Shown: in pieces, positions 26,915 through 36,504 of the stretch
Layout of the letters: each line of letters opens with the position of its first letter
Numbering within the stretch: position 1 is the first letter of the stretch
Source of the DNA: CALAGB01 sp963789565
GTDB taxonomy: Bacteria; Chloroflexota; Chloroflexia; Thermomicrobiales; Thermomicrobiaceae
Direction of reading: 5' to 3'
Length of the DNA stretch: 64,000 nucleotides
NCBI GenBank assembly: GCA_963789565.1
Contig: CAWBKX010000002.1
Location: 1,674,001-1,738,000, forward strand
Made by a program: the position numbers and the translations under genes
The notes under the pieces: model-generated
What the model saw: only the letters and a program-made list of their open reading frames with translations
Database searches by the model: none
Told to the model about the DNA's origin: nothing

Positions 26915-29705
26915 GCTTCACTCCATATGTCTTCAGTTCCGGAACCGGCGCACCATCATATGCTTCCGTCACGATCCGGTTCTGCTCCATCGTGTGGAGC
27001 TCCGCCAGTCCCTCAGCAGGACTCGCGCGTTCCGGCCGTCCGACATATCGAAGCTCGAGCTCGCTTCCGGCTATCTCCCGCAATCGCGGACTGATGTAGC
27101 TCCAGGCGCCCATATTGCGCGGCTCTTCCTGCAGCCAGACGATCTCTCGTACATTCGGATACGAGCCGATAACCTGTCGCAGATCCTCTTCCGGGAACGG
27201 ATAGAGCTGCTCGACTCGTACCACCGCGACCTGTTCGCTCGACTGTCGCAGGTTGTTCGACATCAAGTCGACGTAGACCTTGCCTGAGCAGAGGACCACT
27301 CGCCCAACAGCATCGCGGCGGTCGGACGCATCCGCGTCGTCGATCACCGGCTGGAATCGCCCGCGTGCCAGCGCATCGACCGGCGACGACGCCATCGGGT
27401 GCCGCAGCAGGCTTTTTGGCGTCATCAGAATCAGCGGTCGTGGCGCGGTGCTGAGGAGCGCGGCCTGGGTGCGCAATAAGTGGAAGTACTGGGCCGACGT
27501 GGTGCAGTTAGCCACGCGCATACTGTCGTTCGCCGCGAGCTGCAGATAACGCTCCAATCGAGCGCTGGAGTGCTCAGGGCCCTGGCCCTCGTAACCGTGC
27601 GGCAGCAGTAGCACGAGCGACGGCGTCTCGCCCCACTTGGCCCGAGCCGAGGAGATGAACTGGTCGATCATCACCTGGGCGGCATTGGCGAAGTCGCCGA
27701 ACTGGCCTTCCCACAGGACCATCGTCTCCTGAGCGAAGATGCTGTAGCCGTATTCGAAGCCGATCGCCGCCGATTCGGAGAGCGGGCTGTTGTAGACCGC
27801 GAACGATGCTTTCGCATCCTCCAGACGCTGCAACGGCGCCACGGTCTCGCCAGTTTCGTAGTCGTGGAAGACGAGGTGTCGCTGGCTGAACGTGCCGCGC
27901 TCCGTGTCCTGGCCGGAGAGGCGAATCGGGGTGCCGTCCGCCAAAATGCTGGCGAATGCCAGCGCCTCGGCATGAGCCCAATCGAGATCGCCACCCTCTT
28001 CGACCGCTTCCAGGCGTCGCGCGATGTTCCGCTTCAGCTTGGGATTGAGGGTGAACCCATCCGGCACTGTATAGACTTGACGGTTGAGCTCCTTGAGCCG
28101 CTCGAGCGGCACGGCGCTGTCGACCACCCGGACCAAGCCCGGGAAGGAGGTCGGAGCCACCGGAGGGGATATTTCACCCTCTCTCTGCAGCGTGGCGCGC
28201 AACTCCTGCAAATGGTCGATCGAGGACTGCACCGTCTCTTCCGCCTGCTCGTCAGTGATCACGCCCTCGGAGATCAGGCGCTCGGCGTAGACGGCGCGTA
28301 CCGTCGGGTGGTCGGTAATGATGGCGTACATGCGCGGCTGAGTGAAGGACGGCTCGTCGCCTTCGTTGTGACCCCAACGGCGATAGCCGATCAGGTCGAT
28401 CATGAAGTCCTTGTGGAATTCCTGACGATAGGCGAAGGCGAGTCGCACTGCCGCGAGACAGGCTTCCGGCTCATCCGCGTTGACGTGAATCACGGGAATC
28501 TCGAAGCCGCGGGCCACGTCGCTGGCGTAGAAGGTCGAGCGGGCGTCTCTCGGGTTCGTGGTGTACCCGATCTGGTTGTTGGAGATGATGTGGACGCTGC
28601 CACCGATCTCATAACCGTTGAGGTGCGAGAGGTTCAGCGTTTCGGCGACGATTCCCTCACCGGGGAAGGCCGAATCTCCATGAATGATGATCGGAAAGGC
28701 ACTATCGACGTTCTGCGCCGGCACTCCCGCTTCATCGCGACGTTCCTGCGCCGCGCGGGTCATGCCCTGCGCCACCGGATTCACGAACTCGAGGTGGCTG
28801 GGATTGGACGGCACCGTCAGCCGCGCCTTGATTTCGCCGGACGGTCTGCGCGCGCCGAGATGATATTTGACGTCACCGGTGTACCCGCTTGTGCCAGCGT
28901 CGCTGGCGGAAGTCGGATCGCCATGATCGAGGTGCATGAACTCGGCGATGAGTTTTTCAGCGGGCTTCCCAAGGACCTGCGTCATCACATTGAGGCGGCC
29001 GCGATGGGCCATGCCGATGATCACGTCCTGGGCACCGAGGTCAGCGGCCGAACTGATCAGCCGATCGAGCATCGGCACCAGCATGTCGGTCCCCTCGATG
29101 GAGAAGCGCTTCTGGCCGACGAATGTGCGATGCAGGAAGCGCTCGAAGCCCTCGACGTCGGAGAGACGCTTGAGCAGGGCACGCTTCTGATCGGGCTGCA
29201 TTGGCTGGCTGAAGCGGCGGGACTCCACCGCGTCGACCAGCCAGTCTCGCTCCCGGGTGACCTGCACGTGATCGAAGTCGTAACCGGTGGTGTCGCAGTA
29301 GATGGCGCGCAAAGCGGCGATCGCCTCGGCTGCATTGCTCGCCGTGGCGGCGACCGGTCCACCGACGACGCTCGCCGGCATTCCGGCAAGGTCCGCCTCG
29401 CCCAGACCGTGGGCGGCCGGGTCGAGTGTCGGATCTCCAACCGGATCACTGCCGAGCGGATCGAGCCGGGCGGCGAAATGTCCATGCTTGCGAATGCTCT
29501 GAGCCAAATTGGCGACGCCGACGATCTTGCCGACGTCGGCCGCGGCAGTGGCACCTACGGCTGAAGTCGTCGGGAGCTCCGGCGTCCATTGCTCGAAGTA
29601 CGCGCGCGTAATTGGATCGACCGAGTTTGGGTCCTCCAGGTACCGCTCGTAGAGCTCCATGACATAGCCAGCATTCGGCCCATGAAAACGCGTGTAGATG
29701 CTCAT
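26904..29705 (-). CDS. sucA: 2-oxoglutarate dehydrogenase E1
   Basis: 933 aa, the usual length of SucA. N-terminal NAGYVMELYERYLEDPNSVD; ThDP-binding core with HRGRLNVMTQVLGK, GDVKYHLGA, HGDSAFPGEGIVAETLNLS and NNQIGYTTNP; C-terminal transketolase-like part (FGYEYGYSIF-type, here GFEYGYSIFAQETMVLWEGQFGD) and a final domain with VEQLYPFPEEDL and WLQEEPRNMGAW. It decarboxylates 2-oxoglutarate in the TCA cycle. About 400 bp of non-coding DNA lie upstream. Confidence 0.95.
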   Translation of the reverse strand: MSIYTRFHGPNAGYVMELYERYLEDPNSVDPITRAYFEQWTPELPTTSAVGATAAADVGKIVGVANLAQSIRKHGHFAARLDPLGSDPVGDPTLDPAAHGLGEADLAGMPASVVGGPVAATASNAAEAIAALRAIYCDTTGYDFDHVQVTRERDWLVDAVESRRFSQPMQPDQKRALLKRLSDVEGFERFLHRTFVGQKRFSIEGTDMLVPMLDRLISSAADLGAQDVIIGMAHRGRLNVMTQVLGKPAEKLIAEFMHLDHGDPTSASDAGTSGYTGDVKYHLGARRPSGEIKARLTVPSNPSHLEFVNPVAQGMTRAAQERRDEAGVPAQNVDSAFPIIIHGDSAFPGEGIVAETLNLSHLNGYEIGGSVHIISNNQIGYTTNPRDARSTFYASDVARGFEIPVIHVNADEPEACLAAVRLAFAYRQEFHKDFMIDLIGYRRWGHNEGDEPSFTQPRMYAIITDHPTVRAVYAERLISEGVITDEQAEETVQSSIDHLQELRATLQREGEISPPVAPTSFPGLVRVVDSAVPLERLKELNRQVYTVPDGFTLNPKLKRNIARRLEAVEEGGDLDWAHAEALAFASILADGTPIRLSGQDTERGTFSQRHLVFHDYETGETVAPLQRLEDAKASFAVYNSPLSESAAIGFEYGYSIFAQETMVLWEGQFGDFANAAQVMIDQFISSARAKWGETPSLVLLLPHGYEGQGPEHSSARLERYLQLAANDSMRVANCTTSAQYFHLLRTQAALLSTAPRPLILMTPKSLLRHPMASSPVDALARGRFQPVIDDADASDRRDAVGRVVLCSGKVYVDLMSNNLRQSSEQVAVVRVEQLYPFPEEDLRQVIGSYPNVREIVWLQEEPRNMGAWSYISPRLREIAGSELELRYVGRPERASPAEGLAELHTMEQNRIVTEAYDGAPVPELKTYGVKHAD

Positions 29706-30104
29706 GATTCGCTACCACCCTAGCTGTGCGCAGCCCGCGATCGGTGAGTAACTGCAAAAGCCGTCATCCCCGATGACTCGGCTCTCACGGCGCGGATCTC
29801 GATCGTTCACTTCTGCACCGCGGGGAGATCGCTGACGTGCAAGACGTGCGATGCGCACGGATTTCCGATCCCTCGCAGCGATGTCCCGTGTCGGGGAGTC
29901 ACCGTCCCAAGAATTCGGAAGACGGCTACACCCCCATGAGACGGGGCAATCTTCATCGCTGCGTTAATGGTACAACAACTCTCCCAAATTGGCGCTCTGA
30001 ACCAACGAAGTTTGGCTCGAAAGTGGCGTGATCGTCGCGGTTTCGATCTTCTGGCTTCGACCGAGCGAGACTGGCCCGCAGAGCGCTCGAATCCCGGGGG
30101 TTGG
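29706..30104. other. Intergenic region upstream of sucA
   Basis: About 400 bp between two same-strand genes. It should contain the sucAB promoter; no gene, repeat or riboswitch is recognised. Confidence 0.4.
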
Positions 30105-31346
30105 TCACCGAACTTCCGGTATTGCGCCCTTCAGCGCCGCGCGAATGGCGTCGACCGAGTAGACCTGCTCTGGCGGGATGGCGTGCGTCATGGCGGCGAC
30201 GCGTGCCCGCGCCAATCGCTCGTTCTCCCAGGTCAGCCGGCCATACTCTTGCCACTCCTCTGGCTCGAATTGAGCCTCCAGGCGGCTCGTGGTGAAGTCG
30301 TACATGGGCAAGAGATCCGCATCTCGCTTCGCATGGTATTGAGCCAACGCGTCGTGCTCGGTCGACTGACCGCGCCACCAGCAATCGAGCGCGTCCGTCA
30401 GCAGCACGGCCGACCGTGTCGCGTCTCCAATCCCTTGTACCGTGTGTGGATCTTTGTGCGATCCGGCGTCCCCAACCAGTGCCCAGCCCGCCCCGACTGG
30501 TGTGCGGAAGAAGTTGGGCAGATCGCCCGTTCCGAGAATTTGGCCTTCTGGCTGGCGGTCGCCGACCCGCGCCGCCACGCCGGGAACCCGGCTGATCCCC
30601 TGCATGAAGTGGTGTCGATAGTCGTGACGGAAGGCATCGAAGGCGCTCCGTTGCACGCCGAACCCGACCAGCGTCAGCCCGCTGTCCGCTGGGAAGACGA
30701 ACGAAGCGCCGTAATCCGCCCCGACTTCCGGGTACGCAGTGAGGCGCTCAGCCATGGCGCTCGGGGGTTGATCGACAGGAACATCGCGGAAATAAGCGTA
30801 ATACCAGGCGAAGAGTGCGGGAACGTCATTGTATGTCTCCGCTCCAACCTCACGGGCGACGAACGAGTTGCGGCCGTCCGCGCCAATCACGATCCTTGCG
30901 GTCGCCTCGGTCTCCTCGTCCCCGCCCACCGGCCGACAGCGGACTCCGACGACGCGCTCGCCGTCACGCACGAGCCCGGTGACACGAGTCGACGTGCGCA
31001 GATCGATGCGCTCCTCTGCCGCCGCCGCTTCGACCAGAATTTGGTCGAGCACTTCGCGGCGGATGCAGAGAGCAAAGTCCCGCCCGTCCCGCTCGGGAAA
31101 CGGTGCGTCGACATACGGGAACTTCAGCCTGCGCAACCGAGGCGCATCGACCGCCAACACGCTATCTGACGCGCCAACGCGTTCGAAGACTGCCATGGTG
31201 TCGGTGAAGAAGAGGTGGGTCGAGAGGGTGCCACTGGGAAAGCGATCCTGATCGAGCAGGAGGACCGAATAGTCGTTCTGGGCAAGCAAAAGGGCCGTGG
31301 TCGCACCAGCGATCCGGGCCCCAACCACGATGGCGTCATAGGTCAT
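30105..31346 (-). CDS. FAD-dependent oxidoreductase (geranylgeranyl reductase/PHBH-type)
   Basis: 413 aa. N-terminal dinucleotide fold YDAIVVGARIAGATTALLLA (GxGxxG variant VGARIAG), middle DG motif ARIVIGADGRNSFVAR, and third FAD motif ALVGDAGSHKDPHTVQGIGDA. This order is that of group A flavin monooxygenases and geranylgeranyl reductases. A C-terminal helical tail follows. It may hydroxylate or reduce a small lipophilic compound; the substrate is unknown and no pathway genes adjoin. Confidence 0.85.
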   Translation of the reverse strand: MTYDAIVVGARIAGATTALLLAQNDYSVLLLDQDRFPSGTLSTHLFFTDTMAVFERVGASDSVLAVDAPRLRRLKFPYVDAPFPERDGRDFALCIRREVLDQILVEAAAAEERIDLRTSTRVTGLVRDGERVVGVRCRPVGGDEETEATARIVIGADGRNSFVAREVGAETYNDVPALFAWYYAYFRDVPVDQPPSAMAERLTAYPEVGADYGASFVFPADSGLTLVGFGVQRSAFDAFRHDYRHHFMQGISRVPGVAARVGDRQPEGQILGTGDLPNFFRTPVGAGWALVGDAGSHKDPHTVQGIGDATRSAVLLTDALDCWWRGQSTEHDALAQYHAKRDADLLPMYDFTTSRLEAQFEPEEWQEYGRLTWENERLARARVAAMTHAIPPEQVYSVDAIRAALKGAIPEVR

Positions 31347-31523
31347 GAACTGTTGATTCCTTCAGCAGATTTCAGCCGGGCGGGGCCAGTGAGCTCGAAA
31401 CCGAACCACACCGCCGCACGAATCACGCCGCTCGTCGCGGATGAGCCATGATCCCGGCTCCTCCGACCAGCCGGCTTGCCAGCGCCGGCAAACCGCGGTC
31501 GTCGGCTTGTATCGGAGCGGCCG

Positions 31524-31739
31524 CTATGCGACCGGCGGATCGTTCGGGCTCGCTGCCGGGGCAGCGGCGGCCACGGGCGCCGTGTCGTCCGAGTCGTCAG
31601 TCACTTCCTGAACCGAGTGGCGGAACTCCCGGATCGACTTACCCAGGGTGCGGCCGAGATCCGGCAGCTTTCCTGGGCCAAAAATAATCAGCACTGCTAC
31701 CAGAATGATGATGAGCTCTGGTGCACCAATGTCAGGCAT
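31524..31739 (-). CDS. tatA: Twin-arginine translocase subunit TatA/TatE
   Basis: 71 aa. One N-terminal transmembrane helix (ELIIILVAVLIIFGPGKLPDLG), containing the FGPGKLPxLG hinge of TatA, an amphipathic helix (RTLGKSIREFRHSVQEV), and an acidic then Ala/Pro-rich tail. It forms the translocation element of the Tat pathway, which exports folded cofactor proteins. tatC and tatB are not adjacent. Confidence 0.93.
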   Translation of the reverse strand: MPDIGAPELIIILVAVLIIFGPGKLPDLGRTLGKSIREFRHSVQEVTDDSDDTAPVAAAAPAASPNDPPVA

Positions 31740-31805
31740 TTCTTGCCTCCTCGAACAATGCGTTTTCGGCGATCATTCCATTTTCGCCGTGACACACTAC
31801 CAAAT

Positions 31806-32471
31806 TTACCAATCGACGTCTGGAGTCGAGCGACCGTCACCGAGCTCGGCGCTGAGCTTTGCGGTGGCTTCCGCTCTCGTTCGTACTTGCAGCTTTCTCA
31901 AGATGTGTTCGACGTGCTTCTTAACGGTTGCCGGCGAGATGAGCAACTGATGCGCGATCTCCTTGTCGCGCAGTCCGGTGGCCAGCAGCGAGACGACTTC
32001 ACGCTCGCGCTCGCTGAGCACCGCCATCGACTCCGATCCGTCTCGCGGGCGAAGGTTGCGGAAGTGCGCCAGCACGCGCGTCGCCATGGCCGGTGTTAGC
32101 GGCAGCTCTCCCTGACTCCCCGCTCGGATAGCCTCGACGATCTCGCCACGGCGAGCGTCTTTGGTGATATACCCCGTCGCGCCGACGCGCAACGACTCGA
32201 ACAGGTCTTCCTCCGCGGACGACACGGTCAGCATAATGACCCGCGTCTGTGGCAACCAACGCACGATCTCTCTAGTCGCGTCGATACCCGAAGATTCCGG
32301 TAAATCAATGTCCATCAGGATGACGTCGGGCTTAGATGAGAGCGCGCGGTCGATCGCCATCTGGCCGTCCGCCGCTTCGGCAACCAGCAAGATGTCCTCT
32401 TCGGCGCTGATGATCTCGCGCAAGGTACGGCGCATCAGCGAATGGTCCTCGACCAGCATGACGCGAATCAT
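31806..32471 (-). CDS. NarL/LuxR-family response regulator
   Basis: 221 aa. Receiver domain (residues 1-120) with the acidic pair VEDHS, phospho-acceptor Asp in DVILMDIDLPES, and Lys in GATGYITKDARR; C-terminal LuxR HTH: LSEREREVVSLLATGLRDKE then SPATVKKHVEHILRKLQV. It overlaps the preceding kinase gene by 4 bp (ATGA) and is surely its partner. Confidence 0.93.
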   Translation of the reverse strand: MIRVMLVEDHSLMRRTLREIISAEEDILLVAEAADGQMAIDRALSSKPDVILMDIDLPESSGIDATREIVRWLPQTRVIMLTVSSAEEDLFESLRVGATGYITKDARRGEIVEAIRAGSQGELPLTPAMATRVLAHFRNLRPRDGSESMAVLSEREREVVSLLATGLRDKEIAHQLLISPATVKKHVEHILRKLQVRTRAEATAKLSAELGDGRSTPDVDW

Positions 32472-34288
32472 GGGGCCGCCTCTTCGTCGCTGCCTGGCAA
32501 TCGCACCGTCACCGTGGTTCCGGCTCCGGGTTGGCTCCGCAGCTTCATCTCTCCCCCGAGCAACGCAACGCGTTCGGCCATACCCTTCAGACCGTAGGCG
32601 CCAGGCCGAATGGGCGCATCCAAATCGAACCCAGTGCCGTCATCGGCGATCTCCACCTCGACGGCGCCGGGCACCTGGCTCACCGTCAAGACGACGCGAG
32701 ATGGTTTACCATGCTTGCCCGCATTTGCCACGGCTTCACGACAGATGCGCAGCAGCGCTACCTGCGCCGCGCCCGAGATTCCGAGTATCGGATCGCGCTG
32801 TTCGATGATCACTGGACAATCGAAGCGATCGGAAAGATCGTCCGACTGGCGACGAAGGGCGGCAAAGAAATCGTCTGGTGCGGCAGTTTGACCTCGTAGA
32901 ATCGTGATTGCATAGCGAGCTTCTGAGAGGGCGCGATCGGCCAGTCCGCGCTCGTACGTCCCCTCGTGATCGCTACTCAGGCGCAGGCGCAGAACGGCCA
33001 GATCTTGCGCCAAACCATCATGCAGCTCACGTGCGAGCTGGGCTCGTTCGTCCCGGACTGCACCGAGCGAAAGCTCGTGATACAGCTCGACGGCGCGCAG
33101 CAGGTTAGCCGTTTGGTTGGCGACGACGTGCAGATACTCGGTCGTGTCCTGGTTGAGCTCCTGCCCGTCGACCAGATGGACGTCCAGCGAACCGTAGCGG
33201 ACGCCGTCGAGCGCCACCGGTACCGTCAGATCCTCAACCCGAATATGCAAATTCGCGCTCGTGAATTCATCTAGGCGAACGCTGACCTCTGCCTCAGGCT
33301 TCACCACACTGACCGCCTGCCGCGCGGCGGAGACGATCAAGGATGGGTCGCGATTGATGACTGGCGTCTGGCTCAGAGCCAGCAGCGCACGCGTGCGCGC
33401 CTGCTGACGTCGCATCCCGCTCGACGCCACGACGTACTGATGGCCCAGATAGGCCAGCAGCATGACGTAGGAGATCATCCAGAGGAGGTCCGACGTCGTG
33501 ATGGCTGGGTGAAACGGCGCTGGATAGAAGATGAACTGGAATTGCGCGATCGCCGCCGTGATGATTGCGAGGACCAGCCAGGCATCCTCGCCATGCCGAA
33601 CGGCCATGGTCAGCCGATACGCCAACCAGAAATAAAGGGCCGCGAGGAGCGACTCGGTCAGCATGCCCAACGCCGTCTGACCTGCCAGCACTGATGTCGT
33701 GATACGGCCGTGAATTTCGAAGATCTCCGACGCTTCCGAGCCCAGCAATGCCGGCAGTGACGCACTCCAGTACCAGAGCGCAATATCAGCCAACGCCACA
33801 CCAAGGATGACGAATGCCACTCGACCGCCGAATGCGGCAAGACGTTGGCGACCCCCTTCCCAGGTGCGCAGACCCAGCAAGAGGAGGACAACGACCACCA
33901 GTCGTGTGAGGATCCAGCCCCACAGGGGCGCATCGGCGACTGACTCAAACGTGTAGCCAGAGAAGGGGAGGATCAGCCCGAACCAGAAGGCCGTGACGGC
34001 AATCGCGCCGAACGCGACCGATATGGCCAGATCGAACGGGCGGCGATCGAAGACGTAGCGGGCCAGGCCAACGAAGCTGACCATCGTAGCTACCAGCGCG
34101 TTGAACGTCTCCAGCGTGAAGCTGAGAGCCTCATGATGGAAGGTGACGCGCAACCCCGGCACCAGCACGATGAGCAGGGTGAAGCAACCCAGGATAAGCC
34201 ACCACAGGTGGACGATACCAACTGGCTGACGTAGATTGTCGACTTCGTCGCGCGGAGGGCGCCGCGCCGTTTGTTCCATTGCAATCAT
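32468..34288 (-). CDS. NarX-type sensor histidine kinase
   Basis: About 606 aa. N-terminal half: seven or eight transmembrane helices (7TM-type sensor region) up to residue 300; then a GAF-like stretch; a HisKA_3 dimerisation domain with the phospho-His in ARELHDGLAQDLAVL; and a HATPase domain with REAVANAGKHGKPSRV (N box) and DDGTGFD, GAYGLKGMAERV. Start is placed at ATG 34288 because the longer frame is basic and non-homologous. The stimulus is unknown. Confidence 0.88.
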   Translation of the reverse strand: MIAMEQTARRPPRDEVDNLRQPVGIVHLWWLILGCFTLLIVLVPGLRVTFHHEALSFTLETFNALVATMVSFVGLARYVFDRRPFDLAISVAFGAIAVTAFWFGLILPFSGYTFESVADAPLWGWILTRLVVVVLLLLGLRTWEGGRQRLAAFGGRVAFVILGVALADIALWYWSASLPALLGSEASEIFEIHGRITTSVLAGQTALGMLTESLLAALYFWLAYRLTMAVRHGEDAWLVLAIITAAIAQFQFIFYPAPFHPAITTSDLLWMISYVMLLAYLGHQYVVASSGMRRQQARTRALLALSQTPVINRDPSLIVSAARQAVSVVKPEAEVSVRLDEFTSANLHIRVEDLTVPVALDGVRYGSLDVHLVDGQELNQDTTEYLHVVANQTANLLRAVELYHELSLGAVRDERAQLARELHDGLAQDLAVLRLRLSSDHEGTYERGLADRALSEARYAITILRGQTAAPDDFFAALRRQSDDLSDRFDCPVIIEQRDPILGISGAAQVALLRICREAVANAGKHGKPSRVVLTVSQVPGAVEVEIADDGTGFDLDAPIRPGAYGLKGMAERVALLGGEMKLRSQPGAGTTVTVRLPGSDEEAAP

Positions 34289-34617
34289 CGTCGTAGTCCG
34301 GCCGTCGCCACCCAAGTATACGTCCCGCTTGTACGCCGGATTCCGGCCGCGGGGAGAACGCTGGACGGAGCCAATCGTCTGGTTGAAGTAATACGCACAT
34401 GGCGCACGCGGTCGATACTCTCTTTGGCGTATTCGCTTCCCGGCTTGGGTCTTGAACACTTCGGACGTTGAGGAACGTCATCCGCGAAGAGGGAGTTCCC
34501 GCGTCGCGATCTGACAACGAGCGGTTCCCTCGGTAGGCTTCATCGGGCGCCGCGAACAACCGACGCAGCGCCTCGAGGATCGACGCCACCACCGGTCATG
34601 GAGCAACAAACGTATCG

Positions 34618-36504
34618 ATGAAGTTTCAACGACGTTCGTTCCACGCATTCAGCTCGACACCGCGGCGAGTCGCCGCGGCGCTCGTCGTGCTCGTCGGCAT
34701 CTTCGACGTCGTGTCGGTGTTGGGCAATCATGCCCTGGCCCGCGTCGTTTCATGGGACACGGCGCTCCCCTTTACGGTGGCACACGGCACCCGAACCTTC
34801 GTGGTGCTGGCCGGTATCTTCCTCATCCTGCTCGGACGGGGACTCCTGCACGGTCGCAGGACCGCCTGGTATGCATCGCTGGCGCTTTTGTCGGCCTCGC
34901 TCATCTCCTCCGTCGTCCAGGGAATTGATCTGGACGCGTTGGCGGTAAAGATGGTGCTCATTGCCATCCTAATCTGGCGTCAGCAAGATTTCCGCGCTCG
35001 GCCCGACGTGCCGACGTTGCGCCGCGGCATCCGGACCGCCCTGTTCGCGCTCATTCTCGTACCGCTGTACGCCTTGCTTGGCTTCACCTTGATGCGGCAC
35101 TGGTTCGTGGAGCCGGCAACGCTGAGTGCCATGTTGAAAGAAGCACTGGCGCGCATGTCATTCAGCAGCGCTGGACCGTTGCACGGAGCGCGTTTTAGCT
35201 CCAGATCGTTTCTCTCGTCGATCAGCATCGCGTGGGGCGCGGTTTTGGTCTACGCCGTTGTCGTGGTGCTCAGGCCTGTTCTGCAGCCAACCTTCGAAAC
35301 CGTTCGCGATCGCCGCCGCGCGATCGAGCTCCTGCAACTGTATGGTGACCTGACTACCTCCTTCATGACGACCTGGCCGGGAAACACGGCGCTCCTCAAC
35401 GGAGAGCGCGACGCCTTCGTCGCGTACCGTCTCATCGGCAACGTCGCCATCGTGCTCGGCGACCCGATCGGAAGTCCAGACGGTTGCCGCCGCGCGATCG
35501 ACGAGTTTCTCGATCTGGCGGTGGTGAACGGATGGACGCCGTGCTTCTACGGCGCGTCCGCGCGCTACGTTCTCGAGTTCAGCCGTCATGGACTGGGCTG
35601 GATAAAGGTCGGAGAGGACGCCGCGATCAACGTGACCGACCTTTCATTTCGCGGCAAGTCGTGGCAGGACGTGCGCACGGCGCGCAACCGCGCCAAGCGC
35701 GAAGGCGTCCGCTTCGAGATGATCGATCAGACCGCCGCTGACCCGGAGATCGTGCGACAGCTCTGGGGGATTTCGGCCGAATGGACCGCGCGACGTGGGT
35801 TGCCCGAGATGAACTTCACCCTTGGGCATCTCACTGACCCGCCCGATCCTGAGGTCCGAACCGCCGTCGCGATCGACGAACGGGGTCGCGTTCAGGGATT
35901 CTTGACCTGGTTGCCGGTCTACGCGCGTCGCGGCTGGGTGGTGGACCTGATGCGGCGGAGAGACGACGCATTTCCGGGTGTGATGGAGTTCCTCATCGCC
36001 GAGTCGCTCCTCACGTTTCAGGCTGAGGGGTTCCGCTTTGCCAGTCTCTCCGCCGCGCCACTCGGACATGTGGCGCGGGAGAAGGAGCACAGCAGCGCCA
36101 TGGAACGGGCGCTGACCCATGCCGCGGAGCGACTCGACTCCTTCTACCACTTCGCATCGCTCAACGATTTCAAGTCGAAGTTCCAACCAAACTGGGAGCC
36201 GATCTACCTGGCCTACGCGGGTAACGCCAGCTTGCCGCGCATTGGATACGCCTTACTGCGCGCCTATCTCCCGACGCTGAGCAGCCGCGATGTGCGACAG
36301 CTCATCACCGGTTTGAGTCCGACCGGGGTTCCGACAAGCCACGCCACACACGATAATGGGCGCGTTCCGGTTCAGCGTCCGGAGGCGCTCGACACGGATG
36401 CCGTGTCAACTCCGGCGGAAACGGACACGGACGATGAATCGATGGGCGGCGCACCGAAATTGACGGTCACGGCGCTGGAAGATTGGTCGGGAGATAGGGC
36501 GTGA
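34618..36504 (+). CDS. MprF-like phosphatidylglycerol aminoacyltransferase (DUF2156)
   Basis: 628 aa. About six transmembrane helices in residues 15-230, then a DUF2156 double-GNAT domain: LYGDLTTSFMTTWPGN, IGNVAIVLGDPIGSPDG, RNRAKREGVRFEM, LSAAPLGHVAREKEHSS, FHYFASLNDFKSKF-like end (here YHFASLNDFKSKFQPNWEPIYL). Family members add Lys or Ala from tRNA to phosphatidylglycerol, lowering membrane negative charge. The N-terminus is shorter than the 14-helix flippase of full MprF. A Pro/Thr/Asp-rich 90-residue tail follows. It overlaps mgtE by 4 bp. Confidence 0.85.
   Translation: MKFQRRSFHAFSSTPRRVAAALVVLVGIFDVVSVLGNHALARVVSWDTALPFTVAHGTRTFVVLAGIFLILLGRGLLHGRRTAWYASLALLSASLISSVVQGIDLDALAVKMVLIAILIWRQQDFRARPDVPTLRRGIRTALFALILVPLYALLGFTLMRHWFVEPATLSAMLKEALARMSFSSAGPLHGARFSSRSFLSSISIAWGAVLVYAVVVVLRPVLQPTFETVRDRRRAIELLQLYGDLTTSFMTTWPGNTALLNGERDAFVAYRLIGNVAIVLGDPIGSPDGCRRAIDEFLDLAVVNGWTPCFYGASARYVLEFSRHGLGWIKVGEDAAINVTDLSFRGKSWQDVRTARNRAKREGVRFEMIDQTAADPEIVRQLWGISAEWTARRGLPEMNFTLGHLTDPPDPEVRTAVAIDERGRVQGFLTWLPVYARRGWVVDLMRRRDDAFPGVMEFLIAESLLTFQAEGFRFASLSAAPLGHVAREKEHSSAMERALTHAAERLDSFYHFASLNDFKSKFQPNWEPIYLAYAGNASLPRIGYALLRAYLPTLSSRDVRQLITGLSPTGVPTSHATHDNGRVPVQRPEALDTDAVSTPAETDTDDESMGGAPKLTVTALEDWSGDRA

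Noticed and set aside
27864..29564. 566-codon plus-strand frame opposite sucA
   Set aside because: Shadow of the sucA reading frame; no ribosome site and no domain.
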